Of a DNA stretch of 64,000 bases, positions 23,820 to 35,077 are shown piece after piece; the first letter of the stretch is position 1; each line of letters opens with the position of its first letter. This DNA comes from Neurospora tetraspora (taxonomy: Eukaryota; Ascomycota; Sordariomycetes; Sordariales; Sordariaceae). The notes beneath the pieces are model-generated. The model searched no databases. It was not told where the DNA came from and saw only the letters and a list, made by a program, of their open reading frames with translations. Position numbers and translations under genes: made by a program. Location: contig NW_026944388.1 of the NCBI RefSeq assembly GCF_033439725.1, forward strand, positions 558,001-622,000. The letters run 5' to 3'.

Positions 23820-24533
23820 TTAGTTGCTGTTCTTGTTGTACCGCGCCTTGCCGATGGTAAAGGGGACGTAACGGTACTTGATCATGTGCTGGATTTGCTT
23901 GCGCACTGTTTCTTATCGTTAGCTGCTGTTTTCCGAAAGAGAGCTTAGCTTGGTAGGGGCAGCGGTGCAACGACGTACTGGTGAGGATGAAGAGCATGAG
24001 CCAGTACATAACCAGCACGGGCCAGAACACGGGAATGTTGAAGATCTCGAACCAGCTGCAGAGGAAGGAAATGGCGACGGCGCGGGTGGCCGAGTGCCAG
24101 AACTTGAACTCGGGAAGGCGGCGGATGAAGGGCCTGAACTCCTCGTCCTGCTTGGTGGGGAGAGTGCCGACAGAGCCGTCTTCCATTTCGGTGTCGAGAG
24201 CGTCACTTGAAGGGTCGAACTTGGGCGTGAGGAAGGCGAGGAAGAGGTTGAGAAGGTAGATGCCGAGGGCATAGGCGACAATGTACCAGCCTTGCGCCAC
24301 GAACACCCGGAGGAAGAAGAGGAGCAGGGCGACGCCGGTGCCAACCCATCGGTACGTAACATAGGGCGTCGACTGATCGAGGAGTGCTTGGTATTGCTGA
24401 AAGGGCCAACCGTGTTAGCTAACATGATAGTAGCAAAGAGGCAGAGCCTTGCTGGGAAACGTACTCTCTGGAGTTTGTTGCTTTGTGCAGTGAAGGTGCC
24501 AAAAGGCGTCATCGGCTCCTCCGCGGTCTCCAT
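23820..24533 (-). CDS. RER1: Rer1, ER retrieval receptor of early Golgi
   Basis: Three exons, 24533-24465, 24396-23979 and 23905-23820, give 190 residues, the usual family length. The sequence opens METAEEPMTPFGTFTAQSNK and then shows the conserved YQALLDQSTPYVTYRWVGT, four hydrophobic membrane spans in two hairpins (around GVALLLFFLRVFV, IVAYALGIYLLNLFLAFLTP, AISFLCSWFEIF and FWPVLVMYWLMLFILT) and the C-terminal RKQIQHMIKYRYVPFTIGKA that is nearly invariant in Rer1. The protein sorts ER membrane proteins that escape to the cis-Golgi back into COPI vesicles. Introns are 68 and 73 nt. It diverges from the enoyl-CoA hydratase gene. Confidence 0.97.
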
Positions 24534-25303
24534 TGCGACGGTATTGGTAAGGGTCTAAGTGTAGCTCGTTTTGCTTCGTTAATCGATCGTGTCTCGTTGG
24601 TATATCGTGTCCAAAACCGGTTGACTGAGAGGTGTAGGTGGAAGGTGTTCGTGGGGTGGTGATTGCAAAACGAAGATAGATGTTGGAGGATTGTTGGACA
24701 CTGCGCAGTACTGTAGGTACCTAAGCTGTAGCAGCAGCACGGGCACTGTACCTTACCTTGTAGTTAGACAGCACTCCAGTTTGCGCGTGTCCAGTTGTCC
24801 CAACGGGCGCAATGACGACGGGAGACGGCGGCCTCGGATTGGGGGAGGGACACTTTCCCCGTGGCGGGCAATCTGGCATCAGCCACGAAACACGAGCCTA
24901 GACCTGGCTCGTGAAAAGGGGTGGAATTTCTTGGTCTGTGGCGCTAATGTTATTGTTAGCTCCGACCCCCTGAAACTGCACACCCCTGGAAGTGTGGCTG
25001 GTGATAGACGTCTCTGAAACTGCAGGTGTGGAAACGGGCACCCCCCAAATCAAGAAAACATGTGGTTGCGATAGACAAAGATCAACAGACAGGCATTCCC
25101 CAATTGACGTCGTTTAGACCGAGGATAACCAAGCGTGTGGGGAACTGGGGAGCTGGGGAAATGGGAGCTTGGAGCTACCCCTCGGTTCGACGGGCGACTT
25201 ATCTAAGCCGTGGTCACTGATTTATTTATATGCTTTGTGCTTTCTCTGCCATTGACCATTTGTTTCCGTGATCAACTCGTCTGAAACAATCACCACCACA
25301 ATC
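24534..25303. promoter_or_regulatory. Divergent promoter region, RER1 / enoyl-CoA hydratase
   Basis: 770 nt between start codons with a CTGAAACTGCA motif occurring twice (about 24970 and 25014). No coding signal or named element. Confidence 0.45.
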
Positions 25304-26351
25304 ATGCGTTCCGTTGCCTTCAACTCCCTCCGGGGTCTATCCCGGGCCGGCTCCCGCTTCCAGCCCGCTACCCTTCCCCGTGTTGCGGCTGCCCGTGCCT
25401 ATTCCACCCCTTCCGAGAACCAGTATGAGTTCATCCAGGTCTCCGAGCCCCGTCCGGGTGTCGGTCAAGGTAAGCAAACCTCCTTTACTTTGTCTGGATA
25501 CAGCAATCGTCTACACAGTTCCGTCTGTCCCTGTTGATGGTGACATGGAACAATCGAGTTCTTCCCTCCCCCAAACCCTTATGATCAACAAAACCCATCA
25601 CTAACAAAACCACACCGCAGTAACCCTCAACCGCCCCAAAGCCCTCAACGCCCTCTCCACCCCCCTCATCACCGAACTCAACACCGCCCTCCTCTCCTTC
25701 CAGCAATCCCCCTCCATCCGCTCCATCCTCCTCACCGGCTCCGAGCGCGCCTTCGCCGCCGGCGCCGACATCAAGGAGATGGCGCCCCTGACCTTCTCCA
25801 AGGCCTACCTCGACTCCTTCATCGAGTCCTGGTCCAACCTGACTTCCACCATCAAAAAACCCATCATCGCCGCCGTCTCCGGCCACGCCCTCGGCGGCGG
25901 TTGTGAACTAGCCATGATGGCCGATATCATCTACTGCACCAAGACGGCCAACTTCGGTCAGCCGGAGATCAAGCTCGGTATCATCCCCGGTGCGGGAGGT
26001 TCCCAGAGGCTGACGAGGGCGGTGGGGAAGAGTAAGGCTATGGAACTTATCCTTACCGGCAAGAGTTTTAGTGGTGAGGAGGCGGAGCGGTGGGGGGTTG
26101 CGGCTAGGGCGTTTGGCAGTTATGAGGAACTGATGGAGCAGACGCTCAAGACGGCGGAGACGATTGCGGGATACAGCAAGGTGGCGGTGCAGGCGGCGAA
26201 GGAAGTGGTTAATAAGAGCCAGGAGGTTGGGTTGAGGGATGGGGTTGAGTATGAGAGACGGGTGTTCCATGCGTTGTTTGGGAGCCAGGATCAGAAGATT
26301 GGGATGAAGGCTTTTGCGGAGAAGGGCAAGGCTCAGTGGGTTGATGAGTAA
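25304..26351 (+). CDS. ECHS1: Mitochondrial enoyl-CoA hydratase (crotonase family)
   Basis: Two exons, 25304-25469 and 25621-26351, with a 151-nt intron, encode 298 residues. The start at 25304 gives an Arg/Ala-rich presequence (MRSVAFNSLRGLSRAGSRFQ) ending near RAYST; an upstream in-frame ATG at 25268 would spoil it. The crotonase core shows the oxyanion-hole segment ERAFAAGADIKEM, SGHALGGGCELAMMADI with one catalytic Glu, and FGQPEIKLGIIPGAGGSQRL with the second. The enzyme hydrates trans-2-enoyl-CoA in mitochondrial beta-oxidation and branched amino-acid breakdown. All catalytic positions appear intact. Confidence 0.95.
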
Positions 26352-27852
26352 ATCATGGGGTTGTGACTGGTTGGACAGGACAGTTTGTATGTTTTGGTTA
26401 GAAGATGAATGGAAATTTGTGATGAGTACGAGGGGTGGTGTTCCTGTCAGCTTTGTATCCCGATCGATCGTGACTCTTGTCGAGATGTTGTACTTCTTTC
26501 AGCACAACACCATTTCTATCAATCGAAGCAGCGTCAAAACAAAAATCAAAAAAATTCAAAGAATCATCACCCTCAAGCCCACTCACTCTAAGCATTACAT
26601 CCTCAGCCTCTTCTCTTTCCTCTGTGTTCACGACATCAAAACGGGACAGCCAGCCAAAAGTGTAAAAATTAGTAGCAACCAAATAGTAATCCCCTAACTA
26701 CGCATCGATGTCCTATCATACATACTTGCCCTATGCCAAAACAAACACACATCTCATCCGCCAAAATTGGATGAGGTCAGCCAAAACAAAACAAAAACAA
26801 AACAAAACAAAACCAAAATAAAACCAAAACAAACGCCTTACCTACCCAACAAAATAATGATAACATGCCACTTACCTCCCCTGCTCCCCTAATCATACAA
26901 ACAAAACATACCTACCTCCGAGACTACTTACCCCCTAAGTACCATCGCTCATCAACACAAAACATTTCCATACCAACCAACCCACCTTGACAAGCAAGAA
27001 CGTTTTCGAGAGAGACAGCGACAGCGACAGCGACAGCGCCAGAGACAGACAGATACAGTCCGTATTCGAAACCGACGGAGTCAGCAACATCGACAAGTTG
27101 CAAACAAACAAACAAACAAAGTGCTGGCTGGTTAAGGCATCTAATGAGAATTATTATTCTACCTTTTTTCCCAAAAGTATGTCTGTATGTTTGTTTACCT
27201 ATGCGGCCATGTGGCGGATGGCGAGCTGTGTTGCGTCTATAAGATTCCATGTGCATAGCTACCTGAGTCTAGGTAACATGCCCGCTTTTCCTTCATAAGA
27301 AAGTTCTATCGATCCTCTAGAAAACAATATTCTTCATCTAAGAAGCCAAGGTAAGCCAAGCCGAGCCGGTGAGGCGGAACGTATGTATGGATACGAAATC
27401 TATAAGGACATAATTAAGCAATTCCATTCCCTCCTTCGAAACTTTTTTCTCTTCGTGAAGCTATGCGCATGCTCTATAGAAAAACGCCTTACTTGTCGCC
27501 GGTGTGATGTGATGGATGTGAAGTGATGTGCAATGTGTAGTGTAGTAACGTGTAGTGTAGTAATGCCAATGATTCGAGTATGATATGTGTATGTTCCTTA
27601 TACCAAAAACGGGGGGTTCATCATATCATATCATATCATAGCATATCATATATACCCTCCCTTCATTCCTTCCTTCCTTCCCTTTTCCCCTCTCTCTAAC
27701 ACCGAAAAAAAAAGTCGTGGTATCATTATTGAAGAAAAGAAACCAATAATAAGCATCATCCGTTAAAAAGAAATGTATGCATAACGAAGATAAGAAAATA
27801 AAACCCCCTAAACTCATCTCTCTCCCTCGCCATAGGAAAAGAAAAGTCGTCA
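26352..27852. other. Convergent intergenic region with simple repeats
   Basis: 1.5 kb between the hydratase stop and the Trk stop. It holds an A/C-rich AAAAC-type run (about 26778-26835), a GACAGC run (27015-27040), and a CATAT repeat (27619-27653). ORFs here are short and motif-free. Both 3' UTRs are probably inside. Confidence 0.55.
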
Positions 27853-30812
27853 CTACTCGCTAAAACTAGTAGGAGTAGACGGGAAACTCGGTTCCGACTT
27901 GCGCTTCATCACCTTAGGATGGTAATCCACTCCCAACCGCGGCGGCTCCGTTAGAGTGTTCTGATCGGATATCGTCTGATCAGTCTGATCGGACTCAGGC
28001 CGGCGGTCCGAGTCGGGCGGGAACTGGAAGCCCTCATGGATCGTCTCCTCGTGGTGTTGCTCCGGGTTCGTTGCCCTCCTGTGCATGCTATGCCAGCCAT
28101 TAGGGTTGATGCCGCCGCCGCCGCCGCCGCCGCCGGTGGCGCCCTGGTGCGAGTCTCTATTAGAGAATCGCGCAGTACCGACGGAACCAAACTGCACCGG
28201 GTGCCAGGTCTGCGGGTGAACAACGTGGTGATGACGGTGGCCATCCGGCGGTGTGGCGGTCCTGGGCGGTCCGGGATGGAGGAGAGCGCCAAAGATTTGG
28301 TTGCCAATATCGTTGCTGCGTTGGCGCCAGTGACGCCTGCGGCTCCTTATGCTGGCGGTGCTCCACGCATCGCGGCCGGTGCTCATGGCCGACGCGTGTG
28401 ACCATTGTCTTTCGACCTTGTCGTCCTCGGAAGAGCTGCTGTTCAGCTCCTTGGGAAGGAGGATGGCACGGTCAAGACCGTAGGGGAGACCACGATGCCG
28501 ACCTCGGATCAGCGTCATGATAATGAACACTTTGCCGGTCGTGCTGAAGATGGCCGATAGAGACGCGTTGCCGGTGGAGTAACCAAGACTCATGCCGACT
28601 GTGCCGTAGGCGCTGATGATCTCGAACATGAGCGAGAACATATCCGTCTGGCCGTCCATGATCCGCGTGCCTTCCGAGATGGCGAGCATGAAGAAGAAGA
28701 GGGCAATGAACCACAAATCGAAAGAGAGCTGGCGACGCAAATGAGAGCCGATGTACGACAAATCGCTGGACGGAGAAGCAGTTTCCTCCTCGCTTTCAGG
28801 ATTATGGTAGATGCCCAGAGACTTCTCCTCGTACACGTTTGTGCGACGGATCGACATGGCGATGGGGAGGACACTGATGTACATCATGATCATGTACGAC
28901 ACCTTGACGCCCGGGTGCAGAGCCGCGAGGTTGATGCAGGAAAAGCCGGCCGTCCTCGTCGAGGCTGCCTCGAAGAACCCGTTAAGGACCCTGATACCGG
29001 CAGGTAAGTCGACGACAGGCCCAGATCCCAAGTCCAGGACGACGAAGAAGACAACGTCAGCAACATTGAGCCCGATCAGAATGAAAAAGAGCCACCACGT
29101 TGCCCCAGACGGGAAGAGGAGAATGAAGCAGCGACGAGGATGGTCAAGCAGAAATCGCAACTCCTCATAAAGGCCCGAGTCGCGCGGTACGACGATGGAC
29201 ATGATCCAAATGATAAAACGCAACATGACGGGGAAGCCGGTGTTGCCAAGAAGGATGAGAAAGCTCATCAACAGCAAGGGCCAGACAGCGGTATTGAACG
29301 AGTTCATGCTGTCGGGGGTCAAGGTGTAGCCCAGGTCCATGAAAGCAGAGCTCGCGGTGAAAAAGGCCCACCAAACTCTGTTTTGGCCAGCCTGGTCGAC
29401 AACCTGACCCCAGTGGTCCTTCTTGAGGATCCACGGCAGCAAACCGACAAGTCCCACCAGAAAGAAACCGAAGAAGTAGCAGAGGATGATCTTTTGCAAC
29501 AACTTCAAGACACGGTACTCAATACCTCCCAACTCCTCGCGCTGCTCTTCCGTCAGGTCGTGGAATTGAGAGTTGCGTCCTAGTGTCGGCTCCCAACTGA
29601 GGTAGGGCGTAGGCTCCATCTTGTCTCTGGTAAAGGCTGACCGCATGGCGGAGAGCGATGCGCGCCTAGACATCCTCGAATTCGTCCGCTGCAGTTTAGA
29701 GACGTCTACCTCCTCGTCAACACGGTTGTTGGTAGATGTCCGTGTGTTCTTCCTGAACTTGAGATGGTTTATTTGTGGCACGAAAGAGTGGGTGAACGTC
29801 TTGGCATCGTCGACAATATCTTCCGTCAGCTTTTCGTGTAGCTTGTTCCTGTCGGGTTCCTCGATGGTGATGGCTTGTGGGCGACCATTTAACATCACCG
29901 TAGGCGTAGGTTGGGCTGGCTCGCGGTCATCCTCCTCGGCGGAATCATCGACCCGTCTAGGCTTAGCGCCTCGCTCCATATCTCTCGGACCGGGAATTCG
30001 AAGAACCTCGTCGTCTCGGTTGCGCTGTCGCTCAAGGATGGCGATATGCTCCTCGTCCGACCTATGGGGAGGAAGCTTTATCGCATCCAAGCCAAGTCCA
30101 TCGCTCTTCTTCACGGTGCCGGCGAACCTGATCTCGGGCTGTCGACGGGTATCTTCGGGCTGATCGGGGTCTCGCTGATCGGGGGGCGCGCGGCTATCGT
30201 ATGTAGGCTTCTTGAACGAGCCCAACATGATGCCGTCGTTGGTCATGCGTGGACTACCAGAACCGTGCATGACGGTGATCTCTCTGCCAGCAACACCTCT
30301 TTCCGCTTGTGATAGCATGTCGGCGCGCATCTGCGATTTTGACTTTGAAATCGTGCCTCTCCGCTGCTTGGCATCCTGGACGATGGTCTGCAACTTCTTT
30401 TCGAACCAATACCTTCGTAGGGAAACCGTGTAATAGCCGATTGCTATTGGATTAGTGAGCCAGGAAAGAAAGAAGATGACGGCCTGGGAAAAGGTGTTGA
30501 CCAGGTTAAGATCAATGGTGTTGAGGCCGCCCTGGGTACACGACCCAGCAGCGAAGAAGAGGGCGTCCACATAGGCCATTTTGCCCCGGTGAGAGGCGTA
30601 AATAAGAATTGACCCGACTATTGTGAGGCCGATGATAAGGGTATCTATTCACAGTTAGCATGGAAACATCGTTCATGGGGTGGGGGTAAGAACTTACAGT
30701 GTACTGTTTGATACTTGAAGTGGCTTTCGGTTACTAGTCTCCTAGGCTGAATACCAATATGGTGACCTATCCGCACCCATTTCTCATGGGCTATACTGCG
30801 AAGTCGTTCCAT
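27853..30812 (-). CDS. TRK1: Trk-type potassium transporter
   Basis: Two exons, 30812-30698 and 30644-27853, with a 53-nt intron, give 968 residues. After splicing the N-terminus reads through HYTLIIGLTIVGSILIYASH, the first membrane span, into YVDALFFAAGSCTQGGLNTI, the first pore loop of fungal Trk proteins. A long hydrophilic loop of several hundred residues follows. Later spans and pore loops include FFTASSAFMDLGYTLTPDSM, FFEAASTRTAGFSCINLAAL and FEIISAYGTVGMSLGYSTGN. The C-terminus is polar with a Gly run (GGGGGGGG) and a His-rich patch. The protein mediates high-affinity K+ uptake at the plasma membrane. The first exon is short and easily missed. Confidence 0.95.
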
Positions 30813-32630
30813 GGTGGGCGACAATCGCGGGAGGTGGTATTATGGTAAAAGTTGGCCCCTGAATAGTGAAGGGTGTCGTCAGGCAAATAGGGGATAGGGG
30901 ACCGGGGTTGGAGAAACAGGAACGGAGAAGGCCCCGGAATCGCCTGAAGTCGACGCAAAGGTCGAAACAGGCAACTGGTGATGTGCCTCTTGTGTATGTA
31001 GTAAAAGTAAAAAAGGTTGATCGAAGTCTCGGCGTGGGTGGCAGGGTGGTGTGGTAACAGACTCGACTGTTGAGAGATCAACACAAAGGATTACTGGATT
31101 AAGACAAAGATCAGAGCATATGTGATGGAGGGGCGGGGTCTGGGGTATTTGAGGAAGAAAAGCAAGAAAAGGTTATAAAGAATTATATAGGTAGAAGTAG
31201 AGGTAGTAAGTGAAGGATCCAGTGATAAAGGCTTGTCGCGGGACGGAAGAGAGAAGGAGGGATAGGATCCTGAGAGGACGGAATTGGATTGATAAGAAGT
31301 GAATAATGCATCCACTCGTCCTGTAGAGTGAAATACGAAAGACTCCAGTTCTGTTGGTTGCTTTTGGTGGTTTCGACTGAAGAGATGAAGACTGAGGTCT
31401 CCGTTGTCGTTTCCAGTCCAGGGGGGGTTGGCCGAGCAAAAGGTGCGTCCGGGTGGCAGGAATGGACACTTGTGGACAGGGCCAGCAACGAGGGTTTTTC
31501 TTTCTCTTATTTCCGGACCTGGGGCTGATTTTCAAAGCCCTCAAAAGGGTTTGTTCTGTGCCCGGATGACCTCAAAGTCGTAAAGGCGCAATCCGAATGT
31601 TGACTTGGACCCGATCCTCAAAAAAGTTCGAGGAGTACAAGCACCACAGCAGAAAGCGAAGTGATAGGCACCGTTTCTTAAAATGCCAAGCAAGAGCCAA
31701 GAACAAGACCCCGATCGCAGAGAACGCCAACTCGGAGCAAAGAGGGTGCCGTCAGAAGGTTGCCGCCAAGCCCTAGGGTTGGTGGTGTTGAAAATCGGGT
31801 GGCCCCAGCCAAAAGTCAGGGTTATTGCTGGAGAGAAAAGTTCGAGTTTAGTCTGTCGGAGGGGCTGGGCGGGTTGCATCAATCGGATCCACAACGGTTC
31901 AAGGGTGCGCTAGCGCATGCATATATAACACTTTAAAGTCCCGATTGATGAACCATGAAGTCGAGCACTGTTCCAGTTTCAGCACGTGGGGTATGTGCCG
32001 AGTCGTGAGTTGATAGATTGATCGTCAAAGGGGGGACGAGAAAGAGGGAGAAAAGCGTAAAAAGATGTAAAGGACCTCGGGCTCCCGGGTCAACAAAGAA
32101 CACGTCCCGAGCTTTATGACGGGGAACGACGGGGGGCCAACTTGAAAGAGACTAACAGAATGTCAGACACTGACAAGGGCCGCAGGGGCCTATGTTCGCC
32201 GTCTAACCCCCAACAGAGCAAGGGCCAAGCATCATGGAGCCATGGTGGAAGTTAGGGCAAGCCGACTGGAAGACCTCAAGAGGCAAAGACCGCCACCGCC
32301 CGCCGGCAAACCTCACTCCACGACCGTCACGGTCAGGGGGGTCATCCGCAGAGCCGGTCATTGTCGGGCACACAATGACATTCGAGTCGACGGTGATTAA
32401 TCATTTTGGGTGGGTTGTCTGTGTAAATCCGTAACTAAGCTTGCCAAGTAATAAGACATAGGGTCATCGACTAGTGATCAATGTTGACGAAGGTCGGGTC
32501 GGGTTTAAAAAGCGAGGTTACTTGCAGTAGGTACTCAACTCACGTCATCGATGGCATCCAATAGCGACAGAAATCCGGGCGATCCCTTATCAAGGAGATC
32601 AGCAAAAGCCCGAAACACTGCAGTTTGCGC
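30813..32630. other. Trk upstream region up to the transposon
   Basis: 1.8 kb upstream of the Trk start. It contains the likely Trk promoter and leader, G/A-rich on the plus strand. No gene could be supported. It ends at the left terminal repeat of the element at 32631. Confidence 0.5.
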
Positions 32631-32673
32631 ATCCCTTTGGCAGTGTTTTGGACCACTTTTGTCACGGCCCACA
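32631..32673 (+). repeat. Left terminal inverted repeat (43 bp)
   Basis: Begins ATCCCTTTGGCAGTG and ends CACGGCCCACA. It is the exact reverse complement of 35035-35077. Confidence 0.97.
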
Positions 32674-33959
32674 GATATATCACGCTACGTACATCTACCT
32701 AGGTACGTACCGCACACCCATATAAACTTGCCACGTAGACTACACAGAACCATCCAAAACCCCTATTCTATAGTACAAAATCAACACTTTTAGATGCAAA
32801 TTAATTTACCTATTACAAATGCCCATCATTTAACGTCTTTTTATATTCATTAATATTTATTACAATAGATCTAACGAATAAAGAATATTACTACCTAAAT
32901 TATAATCCCCTACCTATACTTCTAAGGGAAGTGCCAGAAGGTAGATTTCTAGGCGTACAGTTGCCAGGCCCAACCTGTACACTAAAGAGGCTAAAAAAGT
33001 ACGCAAATTAACTACTAAAATCATCCCTCAAAATATTTCTAATCCCTCTAATTAATCCTACCTACGAAATTCTTAGAGACGATTAATTAATAATACTTTT
33101 CAATATAGCAACTAACGACGTACTTTACGAACTGAAACATTTATATATATACAATAACGAAAACCCTACGGATAATAAAGGAAGGAAACTACGATATAAT
33201 AATCTAAGCAGGTACTTATTTACTATTTAAATTTTATATACTCCCTTAATAATTCTATAAATATTCTTACATTTCTTCCCTAAAAATCATATTAAATAGT
33301 AGGCAATTTAAACCAACTAAAGGCGTATTACCATATATAATAGTAATCGTAATCCCAAATCTCGCAATAGCTGCTAAATTTTTTATTATACTGCCAAATT
33401 CTATATAATATTTACAATAATAATTTATATTAGTCTCTACATCAAGCCGAATTTCGAAAATTATTAAGATCGCTCCCTTAACCAACCTTACTACCCAATT
33501 ACGAATTAAATACTATTCTACTACTTCGAAATACTAATAAGAAAGTTTTACGTTTAGGATCCCTATAACGATAACCATTCCCGCGCAAGCAATACATATA
33601 GACTCTAAAATAAAATTAAAGGTTTTAATAACTAGATTTAAAAGATTTATAAAGACGTTAAATTCCTACTTTAAAATATAACAGTCGATAAGAAAATCGT
33701 ATACTATATAGAGAGAAATAAAATTACAATAACTATCATTAATAAACCTACCCCTCGAAGTATCAAAATTTAAATTATTACTATACAAAGGTATTTTTAT
33801 AACTAATTACTTTATGATAACTATAAAGGGGTTATTAAGTTAGATAAACTAATATATAATTCCCTATATAAATATATATTTTAATTAATAAATTAAAAAT
33901 AAAGAGACTTCCGCAATACCTAAATTCTCGTTATCTACCTCGTTTTAAACTTACTTCCA

Positions 33960-34864
33960 TCTCCCCCGCAATTAATTTATTACGTCTTTTATAATAACCT
34001 CTTCACGACTATAATATTAGCGATTTATTTATATAAATATAATATCGCTATTACTAGTACTATACGTAAGAACTGTACTATTTTTAAATTTACTGCTCTA
34101 TATAAAACCGATAATAAAAAAGAGAAAATCCTGTATAAACGAGTATACCGGAAGGTAGAAAAGGATATAATTATTTACTAGGCGGTGAAATACTGCTAAA
34201 TAGTCAACTTCCTATTTATATAATGGCCTTCTAACAGTATAGGAACTCGTAAAATATCACAACGAAGACCAATTAAGGAAGGTGCCATACGCGATATCTT
34301 TAGCGATATTAAAAAAATAGAACTCAAAGTCTCAAAGGTCGTTTAGGCATATAATTACTTTATAAATAGTATTAACGTAGGCAATTAACTATATATTAAC
34401 AATACGTATAGATATCACTATCGTCGTAGTCTATATATAATATTATTTTATAATTTCTATTTAGAGGTTATTATCACCAACTGTTACTTAATTTATAAGG
34501 AACATCCCTACAACGCGCTTTATAAATAACTCATTGTACAAAACACCGAAACTTCTATACACAATTAATTAACAAATTCTAGGTAGCGTTTAGCAAGCAG
34601 TTAACCCTCTATAGAACTTGCAAGACCGAAGAGTAGAATATAAAATTCTCTATCTTTATTAGCGATAGCTATTACTAGGTATAGGTCGATATGCAAGTAT
34701 ATTATAAGATATATTTGTTAAATATATTCTAGGAAATACGTAGCGAGGTATTAAGTAAAGTAGGTCGCGTACGTACTATATACGGTTATGTAAAGTGTAA
34801 AATCCCTATCTATAAAAAGGATAATTATTACTGGAATCGTTACCTAGAGGATGAGTTCTTCTAA
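33960..34864 (+). pseudogene. piggyBac-type transposase remnant
   Basis: Plus-strand frame from 33960 reads YVFYNNLFTT (33981-34010), where the family has Asp-Asn before Leu/Phe-Phe-Thr; then TIRKN (34059-34073), matching GTxRKN; then SQRRPIKEGA, and VV-stop-AYNYFINSINVGN-stop-LY (34338-34391), matching the third catalytic Asp block with Asp changed to Asn by G-to-A and Gln changed to stop; then LEVIITNCYLIYKEHP. A Cys/Lys-rich end (VKCKIPIYKKDNYYW...EDEFF-stop, 34790-34864) lies in another frame, so an indel or lost intron separates it. All visible catalytic Asp codons are mutated and several stops interrupt the frame. Part of the gene 5' of 33960 could not be followed. Confidence 0.8.
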
Positions 34865-34998
34865 ATAGCTTTACTTTTGTCTTGTTTTAGTTATCAATCT
34901 ACTATCTTTACTACTATTGAACGCTAGTTTTGAGTGTGCATTTGATTTGGCTAGTACTCGCTAAGTAATTAAATGTCACGAAAATGTGGATTTTCGAA

Positions 34999-35033
34999 AA
35001 ACAGGGGTATACAGCCAGTAACTACCCCTGTTT
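34999..35033. repeat. Subterminal hairpin of the transposon
   Basis: AAACAGGGGTA (34999-35009) and TACCCCTGTTT (35023-35033) form a perfect 11-bp stem with a 13-nt loop, directly inside the right terminal repeat. Confidence 0.9.
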
Positions 35034-35034
35034 A

Positions 35035-35077
35035 TGTGGGCCGTGACAAAAGTGGTCCAAAACACTGCCAAAGGGAT
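35035..35077 (-). repeat. Right terminal inverted repeat (43 bp)
   Basis: Exact reverse complement of the left repeat at 32631-32673, with no mismatch. Confidence 0.97.

Larger units (their letters stand above)
32631..35077 (+). mobile_element. RIP-degraded piggyBac-type DNA transposon relic
   Basis: 2447 bp bounded by perfect 43-bp inverted repeats. The interior from about 32770 to 34980 is extremely AT-rich, full of TpA and stop codons, as expected from RIP C-to-T change on both strands. Plus-strand remnants match the piggyBac (DDE_Tnp_1_7) transposase order: a DN-x-F-T block, a GTxRKN block, a YNxFxNxxxVGDQL block and a Cys-rich C-terminus. The terminal repeats begin CCCTTTGG after an outer AT, close to the CCCT start of piggyBac ends. 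A TTAA target duplication is not present; only AT is found on both sides. The element should be inactive. Confidence 0.88.
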
